Below are positions 29,024-39,300 of a stretch of 64,000 nt of DNA, in pieces. Source of the stretch: Asterias amurensis (Eukaryota > Echinodermata > Asteroidea > Forcipulatida > Asteriidae); contig NC_092651.1 in NCBI RefSeq assembly GCF_032118995.1, positions 19,018,349 to 19,082,348 of the forward strand. The letters are read 5' to 3'. A program made the translations under genes and the position numbers. The notes below the pieces were generated by a model. The model worked only from the letters and a program-made list of their open reading frames with translations, was not told the origin of the DNA and made no database searches. Each line of letters starts with the position of its first letter. Within the stretch, counting starts at the first letter, position 1.

Positions 29024-31057
29024 ATGAGCCAACCAGACATAATGGATTCGGGACACGAGGTTGCAGTCATGGATGAGGGCGACCCTTCATCTATTGCCTA
29101 CACCGTGGAAATCCGCCTTGTGGATGACGGGTATGCCGTAGGCGACCAGGAGAACGTCATACACATGGTGTCCGAACAGTTGGTCGAGGATATCCCTCAA
29201 GTGCAACCCAACGACGTCCAAGTAGAGGTGATCACCGATGATCCCAACGATGGCATGAACGTCTCCCACGGGATGACCACGGAGCAGATGGAGGAGAACT
29301 TGATGGTGACCTCATTCCCCGGCAGCACTGATCACTTCACTACGCTGCCAGCGATGTCACACCATCAGATAGTCACTGGTGACATGGTTACCTATTTGCC
29401 TGTGAGCAGCATAGACCACTCTCAACCTCATCATCATCATCAGATCATCAATCATCATGGGGAGGGTATTGGAGAGATGAAGCTGGTTCAGAGCCTTCCT
29501 TCTGACCCTAAACAGACTGTACTGCTCATGGAAGCACCGCCACAAGACCCAAACCAAACTGAGTCAGCAGTACACGATCAGTCGGATACAATAAAAGAGA
29601 TGGAAATAGCATCAGCAGTCGAGGCCCTCGAGGCCTTGACTGGTCTATCAAACACTTTCAATGCCTGGGCTCAACAGAATCCCCAGGGCTTACCCATAAC
29701 GGAGCAGGAATTGCAACCCCCTCTGATTAAGAAAAAGCACAAGGTGAAATCAGGAAAGCACAAGTCAAAGAAGCACAAATCAGGAAAGCACAAGAAGAAA
29801 AAAGCAAAAGCCTCCGACCACAATGGTGATATATCGCAGTCTCCCGAGGACCCTTGCCGGTGTGAAACCTGTGGAAAAGTCTTTGGCAGTAGACTCAAAC
29901 TAAAAAATCATTTGATATCCCACTCAGATGAGAGACCTCATGTGTGTGATGTTTGTGGCAGTGCTTTCAAACGTCCTAGATACCTCCAGATTCATAAAAA
30001 GAGTCATTACTCAGACACTGTGTTTGGTTGTCAGTACTGCGACAAGACCTATTTTGAAAAGAAGAGGCTGCGCTCTCATGAGAAATGCCACATTAATCCT
30101 TTCAGTTGTGACGTCTGCGGGAAGGCTTACGGTGACAAGAGAGGTCTTGTTATTCATTATAGAACCCACACTAACGAGAAACCTTTCCTCTGTCGCATCT
30201 GTGAGAGGGGGTTCACCTCGAAGGCTGGTGTCAATAAGCATGAGAGAAGTCATTCCGGACTGAAACCCTACGTCTGCAAGATCTGCGGCAAGGCTTACAC
30301 TCAACCAACAAATCTGACTGATCATGAACGGACTCACATCAACGACAGGACGTTTGCTTGCATAAGCTGCCCTAAGGTGTTCCTAGCCAGGAGCAGCCTC
30401 AGAAGGCACCGAGTCAAGAACCACCCATTAGAGAAGCCCAACGTGGGCAAACTACAGCCTTTGCACTCGAGGCAGTGTATCTTTTTAAAGAAGATCACCA
30501 ATCTCGATCAGAAAGGTCATTACAAGTACTGCTGTAATATTTGTGACAAAAAGTTCAAGAAGGAGAAGTACCTTAACAAACATAAAAAAATCCACACTGT
30601 CGGTACGCGGTCTTGCTCCTACTGTAACAAGCTGTTCAGAGATAAGAGAGACCTCCTGAATCATGAGCGACGTCACACAGGAGAAAAACCCTTCAAGTGC
30701 AACACTTGCGACAAGGCCTTTGTCTCGAGCTCGGCAATGCTGCGACATGAGAAGTGCCACCTGGGTCTGAAACCCTACATCTGCAATACCTGTGGCAAGA
30801 GTTTCACGCGCACCACTGGCCTGCGCGATCACGAACTGATTCACAACGGGAGAAACAAACGGTTCCCGTGCACATTCTGTGACAAGATCTTTGCATCTCG
30901 GAGTGCCTTAAGGAGTCACGAGCGTTTGAAACATCTTCTCGGGGAGATTGTTGAACCTCCCTCGGCAACGATGGAGGTTCCAGTGGAAACGGATCCATCA
31001 GTCAACTACATCAAGTTGGTGTTCTCTGAACCATCGGTCATGTTAAAGAAACAATAA
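29024..31057 (+). CDS. C2H2 zinc-finger protein, 12 fingers, single coding exon
   Basis: A probable nuclear DNA-binding protein of 677 aa. The start chosen is the ATG at 29024; an in-frame stop lies upstream at 28979 and no other ATG intervenes. Residues 1-230 are acidic and Gln/Asp/Val-rich, with a His-rich patch (HHHHQIINHH). Residues 237-266 form a Lys/His-rich stretch (KSGKHKSKKHKSGKHKKKK), a likely nuclear localisation and nucleic-acid-contact segment. Twelve C2H2 fingers follow from about 278 to 640, most Cx2Cx12Hx3H; the 7th and 12th end Hx4H. Some linkers are TGEKP-like (TNEKPF, TGEKPF). Fingers 7 and 8 are separated by an unusually long linker of about 30 residues. No KRAB, BTB, SCAN or ZAD domain is seen. 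AATAAA candidates lie at 31593 and 31601. I cannot assign an orthologue. Confidence 0.93.
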   Translation: MSQPDIMDSGHEVAVMDEGDPSSIAYTVEIRLVDDGYAVGDQENVIHMVSEQLVEDIPQVQPNDVQVEVITDDPNDGMNVSHGMTTEQMEENLMVTSFPGSTDHFTTLPAMSHHQIVTGDMVTYLPVSSIDHSQPHHHHQIINHHGEGIGEMKLVQSLPSDPKQTVLLMEAPPQDPNQTESAVHDQSDTIKEMEIASAVEALEALTGLSNTFNAWAQQNPQGLPITEQELQPPLIKKKHKVKSGKHKSKKHKSGKHKKKKAKASDHNGDISQSPEDPCRCETCGKVFGSRLKLKNHLISHSDERPHVCDVCGSAFKRPRYLQIHKKSHYSDTVFGCQYCDKTYFEKKRLRSHEKCHINPFSCDVCGKAYGDKRGLVIHYRTHTNEKPFLCRICERGFTSKAGVNKHERSHSGLKPYVCKICGKAYTQPTNLTDHERTHINDRTFACISCPKVFLARSSLRRHRVKNHPLEKPNVGKLQPLHSRQCIFLKKITNLDQKGHYKYCCNICDKKFKKEKYLNKHKKIHTVGTRSCSYCNKLFRDKRDLLNHERRHTGEKPFKCNTCDKAFVSSSAMLRHEKCHLGLKPYICNTCGKSFTRTTGLRDHELIHNGRNKRFPCTFCDKIFASRSALRSHERLKHLLGEIVEPPSATMEVPVETDPSVNYIKLVFSEPSVMLKKQ

Positions 31058-31245
31058 TCATAACACGAAAAATTCAGTTGCCGGATGGCTCAAATTTTGG
31101 ACCATCTTATTGGATCAGAATCAAAAGGGACTCAGGCATTTTCAAACTCATTATATGAGATGATATGTTAAAATATGAATGATAATTGGGAGTGCGCTTC
31201 ATGAATCAAACACGGGTAAGGCCAGGAACAATTTCATAGAGCTGC

Positions 31246-31440
31246 TTAAAACCATCGGACCCTTTCGGTACAGAAAAAAAAAAAAGTTCACAGATTTACA
31301 AATAATTTACAGGGTTTACAGAAGGTAATGGTGAAAGACTTCTCTTGAAATATTAGTCCATGAAATGCTTTACTTTTTGAGAAAACGGTAAAACAATATA
31401 AATTCTCGTTAGCGAGAATTACGGATTTGTTATAAACACA
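31246..31440. repeat. Truncated copy of the TTAAAGCCATTATACACTTTCGG repeat
   Basis: About 195 bp match 58140-58345 closely, including 'gttcacagatttacaaataa' and 'agcgagaattacggatttgt'. The copy stops after 'aaacacatgtcatt' and lacks the right half. It begins about 190 bp beyond the zinc-finger stop codon, so it is probably in that gene's 3' untranslated region. Confidence 0.75.
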
Positions 31441-31885
31441 TGTCATTTAAACAATGGCTGCTTATATTGGCGTCTACAACCAATTTGGACACAACCATTG
31501 TTTACAAAGATATGTTTCAGTTTCAGTTTAGTTTATTTCCACAGTTTCAAAATCACAATCAGTATCAAATCATAGGCAATGTATTAGTTGGAAATAAAGA
31601 AATAAATAGTTGTTTGATAAGATTAATTAAATGAATAATAAGCATTGAACTTTTGTGAAACTGTTGGGGACCCATACAGAAGCAAGGCTTGTAAGGGTAT
31701 GGTTCCCTGAGCAAGCTTGTGCATTGAGCCGATAATTATTTAAATTGATGTGTTGTGGAAGAAGATACCCCTCCAGGTAGGAAACATGTCCCGGAAAGGA
31801 CAGGTGTACTCAAAAAGGCTCAATGCACAAGCTGCTAACAATGAAAGTAGTAGGTCTGAAATGTAGGTCTCAACCAAAAAGCCCT

Positions 31886-32084
31886 GGGCCCAATTTCATA
31901 GAGCTGCTTTTAAAGGTACGTACAAAGTATTTGCTTGAAAATTTTTCTTCTATTAGCTTAAAATGAGCAGGATACCAGTCACAAATTGTACAAGTGGCAT
32001 AGTAGTTTGGCTGGTCTAACCTTATTCTGATCATAAATTTTGTGCTTAGCTACTTTTTGTGCTAAAGATGAAATTGGGCCCCGG
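31886..32084. repeat. Palindromic MITE-like repeat, same family as 1796-1988
   Basis: From 'gggcccaatttcatagagct' to 'gatgaaattgggccc'. Confidence 0.7.
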
Positions 32085-32890
32085 TCACCGTGTTGGAAAT
32101 TATACAAGTATAAATTCCACAACAAAACAGTTCACTTTTTACACGATTTACTGATGGCTTTTGAACCTTTATAATTGTATAGCACCAGTAAGGCTGTTCC
32201 CATGGTTACGTCTCTAGTGTATTTTTCGGAGCCTAGCATGTAAATCTTCAGGGTAATGTGGAACATAAGGGTTCTGGAATATGTAGAGCAGTCATGATCA
32301 CCGTTTCCATAGAATGAGGACATTTTTAGAGCGAGTGGAAAGGGGGGGGGGGGGTTGTGAAGCGGTGGGGTGCCATTATCCATCAACTATGCACTTTACA
32401 TGAAACAATGATAGTCAGCTGTGGCTGTGAGAAAACATTGCCCAAAGGGCAGGGCAAGGCCATTATGGCCAAACGTATACCACACCTACATATACCACAC
32501 CTACATGTATAGTTTTAACTTTTAACTAAACACTTAATTTGGTCTAAAGTGTACTACAAGGAAACGGCAGGTAGCTTTTGCATTAAGGAACTTGTTTTGT
32601 AAATAATTATTTAAGAAATTTGTATATTTTGTGAGTGATATAGTTTCATCAATTGTACTGTAAATTTATATAATTTTAGATCTATCTTCTATTGATTCTG
32701 TTTTTTTTTTCAACTGATACAAAGTTGTGAAATAATGGTTATTATTTGTTTGAAATGGTCTTTGTTTGAGGGGATGATTTTAATTTCCCCTAATAGTTTC
32801 TTGAAATTTAATTTTGGTTTTAGTTTTTCTTACAAACTTATTTTTCTTACTTCTACTGTGGCTTCTTATGAGGCTCATGGTGCATAACTG
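32085..32890. other. Gene-free sequence with a 13-G run
   Basis: No gene was seen. A run of 13 G begins near 32342. The rest is A/T-rich and without recognised repeats. Confidence 0.5.
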
Positions 32891-33287
32891 TTAAAGGCAG
32901 TGGACACTATTGGTAATTACTCAAAGTAATTGTTAACATAACAAATTCCTTGGCAACAAGCAATGGCAGCCAATGAAGAGCTGCTGATAGTATAAAACAT
33001 TATGAGAAACAGCTCCCTCGAAGTACATAGTTTTTGAGAAAGAAGTAATTTTCCACAAATTTGGTTTTGTGACCTCAGGGTTAGATTTTGAGGTCCCGAA
33101 ATCAAGCATCTGAAAGCATACAAGTTCGTGCGAAAAGGGTGTTATTTTTCCATTATTATCTTGCAACTTCAACGACTAATTGAGTTCAAATTTTCACAGG
33201 TTTGTTACTTTGTGCATAAATGTTGAGATACACTAAGTGAGAAGACTGGTCTTTGACAATTACCAATAAAGTGTCCAGTGCCTTTAA
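32891..33287. repeat. Full-length TTAAAGGCAGTGGACACT inverted-repeat element
   Basis: Left end 'ttaaaggcagtggacactat', right end 'gtgtccagtgcctttaa', 397 bp overall. It is the most complete copy in the window. It has no coding capacity. Confidence 0.8.
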
Positions 33288-33494
33288 GACCACCAAGATA
33301 ATGAATGATGTCATTTGAGTCCTTTTCAATATTATTTGGTTAAAGTCACCTGGAAATAATTTTTTTTTTTCTTTCAAACATAAGAGTATATGCTTACGAA
33401 CAATAAAACAATTTTTTTAGTAATTGTTTGTCACGATTTATATGTTTAAAAAATATATAAAGTTGTTTGGGGGGCTGACTCCGCCACCCCTTTT

Positions 33495-33755
33495 GTGACG
33501 TCAATCGAGGCAGACTTTGCCTGCAATGCGTATAGTAAACACACGTGCAAAGTACATGTACTTCCAAGTCGTGAGTTGGTACATTTCAAAAAGTGTTTTT
33601 CTGCATTCAGCAGCAACACACCTGGTCGGCATTGCTGGAAAAAATGTTTTTTTTTTTTTTTGAAACGTACAAACTCACGACTTGGTCCGTACATGTACTT
33701 TGCAATTGTGTTTACTCTACGCATTACAGGCAAAGTCTGCCTCGATTGACGTCAC
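33495..33755. mobile_element. 261-bp foldback element with ~98-bp arms
   Basis: 33495-33593 and 33658-33755 are inverted copies, starting 'gtgacgtcaatcgaggcaga' and ending with its inverse. The central loop has a 15-base T run. A CRE-like TGACGTCA core lies at both ends. Target duplications could not be identified. Confidence 0.85.
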
Positions 33756-34079
33756 GAACAGCGCCCTATTGGGTCGGGGTCTACTCTTAAATTTGTAAAT
33801 AACATAAGAACTGATTGTTTAAAACCTTAGTTAACTGTTTATTCACATTCCACTCATCAAAACACATATATTAGTGACAAAAGCTTTATTTTGAAAAAAT
33901 ACCACTTCCAGGTGACTTTAACCAATTCTCCAGTACCAATCCTCCGGAGAAATTTTGCAGTCTGAAAAACTGCCAGAGTTAAGGAAATAGCATTTGAAGA
34001 CTGAAAAATATCATGCTTTTTCAGTTGCCACAATCAAAATTGTATGCCTGACAAAATCACTAAATACAAAACATTTGAT

Positions 34080-34310
34080 TTGGGGGGTTGAATAAAGAAA
34101 CACTTGGCAAGAGCAGGACTTCAACCAACGACTCCGGATCAATGTGTGGCACTCTACCAACACAAGGCTAGATATAGCTTGGTTGGTAGAGTGCCGGCAC
34201 GTTAATCCGGAGGTCATTGGTTCGCATCATACTCTAGTCAAATTTTCTACCTTCAACACCCCAAATCATTCAACAAATATACCCAGTCAGTTTCCCTTGT
34301 GGTTTATTAT
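34080..34310. mobile_element. Head-to-head pair of tRNA-like SINE segments
   Basis: 34165-34235 reads 'agcttggttggtagagtgcc' and on to 'ggtcattggttcgcatc', resembling tRNA A and B boxes. 34105-34165 holds the inverse of the same sequence (gttggtagagtgccacac on the minus strand). Outer flanks ('tttggggggttgaat' and 'ttcaacaccccaaat') are also inverted, so the whole is a ~230-bp palindrome. Partial relatives lie at 8085-8160, 14360-14460 and 50960-51060. Confidence 0.65.
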
Positions 34311-34842
34311 TTGATAACTTATTTGATAAAAAGTCTACACCACTTGTATCAAATTGAATGCTTTTCTGGAAGTAATTTAACTTGCAAGCTCCTATTTGCT
34401 CACCTTATTTGAACCTAAGAAGATTCCTACAAGCAGTCATTGTATCTGGAAATAATGGTTTAAGTTTTAAACAAATATTTTCTTTTTGAAAGTTTCTTTT
34501 GAAAGCATGCTTTATAGTACTTTTTGGCCACTTTGTTTTGCCAACGTTTAACAAATTGTTTGGACAATTTATATTCCTAATGTTAAAAAAAGTCGTTGAC
34601 AGTGTATAAAATGGGAAGTTGAGTTGATTTGATAAACGTGCATTATTTTAATTATAAGTTGATTATAGTCTATATATTTTTCTTAAGATTTGTTGATTTC
34701 TTGAATTCAAGTTTGTTGATTTTGTGTTGCAAATAAATGTTCCTTTACGAGAATAAATTTTTGAAACCTGACGATGTCATAAGTATTGGTCGTTTTTTCA
34801 TCAGTTTGAACAAATTGGTTGATCAGTGTTCTGGCAACTGCT

Positions 34843-35074
34843 AAAGGCCATGTCACATGGGGCAATTTAGAGGCAACTATTTCCAGGCAATCTCTAGAAA
34901 GAAAATTCATTCACATTTCAGTTCTCTCATTATTTCCTTTGTGGATACTAGTGAGTTACAGCTACATATAAGAATGTACATGTATATTGTGCTGCCAAAG
35001 TGTTCCTTGTACATGAAGTGCAGTTTGTTTCCTCAAATTAGTTGCCTAAAATTCCCCTGTGTGACATGGCCTTT
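34843..35074. mobile_element. 232-bp MITE with ~36-bp inverted ends
   Basis: 'aaaggccatgtcacatgggg' at the left and 'ctgtgtgacatggccttt' at the right are inverse copies, continuing inward through 'aggcaacta'/'tagttgcct'. It is non-coding and lies in the zinc-finger/malate synthase interval. Confidence 0.75.
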
Positions 35075-35420
35075 TATACACAGAGACCCCTTAAAACAAT
35101 TCTCTTGGATCCCTCAAAAAAACTCTGAAATTTAGTTTTCAATCTTCACTACCTTGCATTTAATTTGTTTGCTCTTTCAATAATTTTATTAAATATGTTT
35201 GCCAGGTTTTAATTTTTGTTTACACAAAGATAACTGGGATTGCGCACATATGTTAACATAATGGCTGTAAAGAGTGATCATTAAAAAAACTATCTCCTTG
35301 GTATACACACAAGCCTTGGGGGGGGGCCTTGTTTCCCATAGATAAACCATTTTCAAGAAGTGTGAGACATGCCTACATACAATTGATGTCCTTAAACCAA
35401 ACATTTATGCATGCTTCAAA

Positions 35421-35714
35421 CATAGAGTTATATATAAGAACTAGAGGGCGCACTGGCCTATATACGCGGCCCGGCATGCGCACATGCAGCCATTTTCTTA
35501 AGTTGACAAAACAGCATCGCACAGCGTTTGTGCTGCCATTTTGTAAGTTGACAAAACAGCATCACGTCAGTGTAGCGTTCAATAAACTCCAACTCCAACA
35601 TGTACTTCATATTTAAAGCGCGTGCAGAATGGCGTGCGTGTCTCCTTGCAGTCCTTTCACTTTGTGCAAGCAGCATCACCAGTGCGCCCTGTAGTTCTTT
35701 TATATAACTCTATG
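35421..35714. mobile_element. 294-bp hAT-like MITE with perfect 8-bp TSD
   Basis: Ends 'catagagttatatataagaa' and inverse '...ttatataactctatg', about 36 bp of inverted repeat including 'gggcgcactgg'/'ccagtgcgccc'. GCTTCAAA flanks both sides (35413-35420 and 35715-35722). The interior has a tandem duplication of 'gttgacaaaacagcatc'. Confidence 0.88.
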
Positions 35715-35722
35715 GCTTCAAA

Positions 35723-36315
35723 CAATCTTTAGTGGTTTATACGTTACTCATGAATTAGGCTAATATTTTAATATAGAGCTGTGTATTCTGAAAGAAAGTT
35801 GAGATAACTTGCGATTACAAGTCATTTGAAAATAAAGGGTGCCAGGCTAGTCTAGTGCATATTGGGTTGTACATTTGTACAGAAAATGGCATCTAGCAAC
35901 CACATTGGCCCTAAGCACAGAAAACTGGTCCCTTAATGCCACAAAATCTCTCGATACACAGCTTTACAAATCATAGCTTTGGGGGAAGGGGGCATGGGTT
36001 CTAAGCGCCGCTGCGAGTTCCAGAGGCGGCGTGAAATAAATGTACATGTAATGTGTTCATACTCAAGCATATAAGAGGTCATAGTTTTTTCTACCCTGAC
36101 ATCGAAAATGTGATAAAAGACCAAATGCGAAGGTGCTTTCTGAGTCCTAACAGTTTAAAGTAATTTTGGGCTGTTTGGGTGGGATTAAAACCATCCAGTA
36201 GCCTAATTATCAATGGTGCGCCAAACAATTTCATCCATGTTTATGATTAAGTTGATGTAAAAATCATTTCCTAAAGTTAAACAACTGTCTTTTTGTTCCC
36301 CCTTCTTTTTCTTAG
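35723..36315. other. 5' flank or first intron of malate synthase
   Basis: No initiator exon was recognised here. The last bases before 36316 form a normal acceptor (pyrimidine-rich 'cccccttctttttcttag'). No repeat family was identified. Confidence 0.5.
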
Positions 36316-39300
36316 GCTGCTCCTGCCATCAGCCTGGCAAACCCACCTTCTGGACTGGAGGAGGCTTATAACACACTGCTTACACCCCCAGCACTGAAAT
36401 TCATAAGTGATATCGCAAGCCATTTTGATCAAAGAGTGGAACAGGTAACTGCTAAGTAGCACTGTCACTTCTGATCTGTGATTATTATCGTTATCCACAG
36501 TGGGCAAACAGGTTTATAATTAGGATATTGAAGCTGATCCCAAATGGAATAGTCCCCTTCCTTCAGTATGCCTCCCCATGTGCCTCACCACAGGTGGTGG
36601 GGTGGGGGTAGAACACCCCTTACAACACTAGGCCCTGACAACACCCCAAGTGCTGACTTAGTTACATAGAGGGAAATGTACATAAGTTAGGGGCATAGTG
36701 CCCTATGGCAAATTGATTCTCCTGGATGTGGTGTAATCATTTTACAGAAAACTAAACAAAATATTTATAAATACTGAAGTTGCATCACATAAATGCATAC
36801 AGCCAGTTCACAAGGTACAAGACTACTTTTTTTATCGTTACTCTCCAGAAAGCAACATCTTTTTTAGATGGATTTGATAGGCGGGAAAAGTTTCTTGATA
36901 ACAGAATGTTGTGCTGCTGTTTCCTTTGTAAAGAATGTAACAAACAGTTTTTCTCAAGTCAAGTTTTCACCCAAGTTAAGCTACAAGTCAGTGAAATTGG
37001 CGACTCAAGTTTTACTCGAGTGCAAGTCACCGACTCGAGCCAACAATACTGGTAACCAAAAGTTGTACTTGTCAATTCTCTCAACAACAGCTTCTAAATG
37101 AGAGGATTTTGAAGAAGGCTCATCTGGATGAGACGCGAGGTCTGCCGGACTTCTCACCCGAGACAAGCCACATCAGGGCAGGGTCATGGAAGGTGGACCC
37201 AGTCCCAAGACGTCTCAGAAACAGACACTTGGATCTTGGGGATGTCTCACCGGCTAATACCACACATTTCTCTCTGGCGTTACAATCCTGCGCTCAAGGG
37301 ATACAGGTTGGATACAAGTTTTTCTTATTTATTCACTGTTATGGATTGTGCTCTGCCTAAATGTTTTTGGCTAAAACTTGTGTGTAATCTTTGATCCATC
37401 AGTTAGGATGATTGTAACATGTTTAAGTATACTCCTCTGAAAGACAAGTCAATTTTATTGTTTGAAACATCAAGACCACACCAACTCTTTTCAGAGCCAT
37501 GACACTCCCTCTCAACAGAGATTTATACAGCGTTGTTATGCAAGTCTACTACTAGTAAATACATGTAGTTACTTATTATTATTTAAGTGTATTTTTTACA
37601 AAATTATATTTTGTTTTTACCCTTACACCAATGTGTATCACTATACTCAGTACTTTCCCAAGTTCTATGAAAAAAATACACAGGCAAATCACAAGGTTGG
37701 GTATCAGATGTTTAATATACGTCGATGTAAGGTAAAAACAAATTGTATTCTTCATCACTGATGAACAAAATGTTGCAAAATCTTTCAACTGTTGTGGTAT
37801 TTTACCTCATGAGATTTATTGAGAATAGGAACTGGAAATCGGCTCATTGAGATGATGACATTTTAAGTTGACACAATGATTTGAAATCTTAAGACGTGTT
37901 CTCCTTTTTTCCAGACCGATTTTGATGATGGCCACTGCCCAACATGGCAGACACAGCTTGGTGGGATGTTCAACATCTACAAGGCAGTCCATGGCACGCT
38001 GTATAACAAAATGCCATCAATTGAGATGCTACCAGTGTTAATGCTGAGACCAAGAGCATGGAACATGGTGGAACATAATATGCTGGTTGGTTGTCTTTTG
38101 CTTTTGATTCTTATAAACTCTTTCAAAATTAGGAGTTGGGATTTTTATGGGACTTGCTTTTGATGTTACATGGGTCTTTTGTGAACTTGGGCTTGGACTT
38201 GGGCTCTTGCAAGGCTCCAGTCAAAAATAATATTAATATTTAAAAAAACATTTATATAGCGCCCTATGCAAGAGGTTACCAGCACGGTCCACCCTCAGCA
38301 TCTGGCTATTTACATCCAAAAGACAAATCAACAATTTTTAAGTGTCTTGTTCAAGGGCACAAGTGTCAAGGCCTGGACCTTAACTCACACTCTGCTGATC
38401 AGAACTCTAAAACTTAGAGACCCTGATCGGGAGAGCACTAATTATTTGTTTTTGTTATCTTGGTCTTTTGTGTCAGGTGAATGGTAAGGAGGTTCCAGGT
38501 CCGATCTTTGACTTTGGACTTCTTATGTTCCATACAGCCAAGATCCTTCATGCCAAAGAAAGCGGACCTTTCTTCTACTTATCCAAGGTATGTATATAGA
38601 CCCAGAAATTAGCATTTTTGGGTGGTAATAATAATGTGCATTTATAATGCCCCATCGCACCACCTAGAGGCGCTCAAGAAAAAAAGAAGAAAAAAATGGA
38701 AACAACAACTTCAATTTGCATTCTAGGATCTTTAAATTTCCATGCTGAGTTTCTGTCTTGATCCAACCTGTCTGAGTGCGTCTACTTGTTGCTGATTTTG
38801 ATATTTTGTTTGTTTCTTTGTTTTGTATCTGTTTTTTGCAGCTTGAAGGATACAAGGAAGCCAGACTATGGAACGATATCTTTGTTTTTGCAGAGCAAAA
38901 GGTAAACTAGATGACAATTAAATTTTGTAGCAGCACTTTCGAAATATTGGATGCAGACAATGGGAGACTTTCCAACGCTAGGTGGCAGCAGACTTACCGG
39001 GTAAATTTCCATTGTTTACGTAGTTCTGAGCGTGCGCATAATTCTGAGAACAATGGCCTTACCCGGGTAAGTCTGCTGCCACCCATCATCCCAGAAAGTC
39101 TCCTATTACTGTACGCACTGTTTTCTCGTTGTGAAGAAACTTTGCCTCACTTTTAGAATTTTGCAATTCCTGTGAAGTATGAACCAGAGTTTATTCACAT
39201 TACACTAACCATCACAGGTATTAGGAATCTGGTACTTTAAATGATTTTGTGGCTTGATAATGTTGACATTGGTTGTTGTATGATGGTTTAGGAAAAATAA

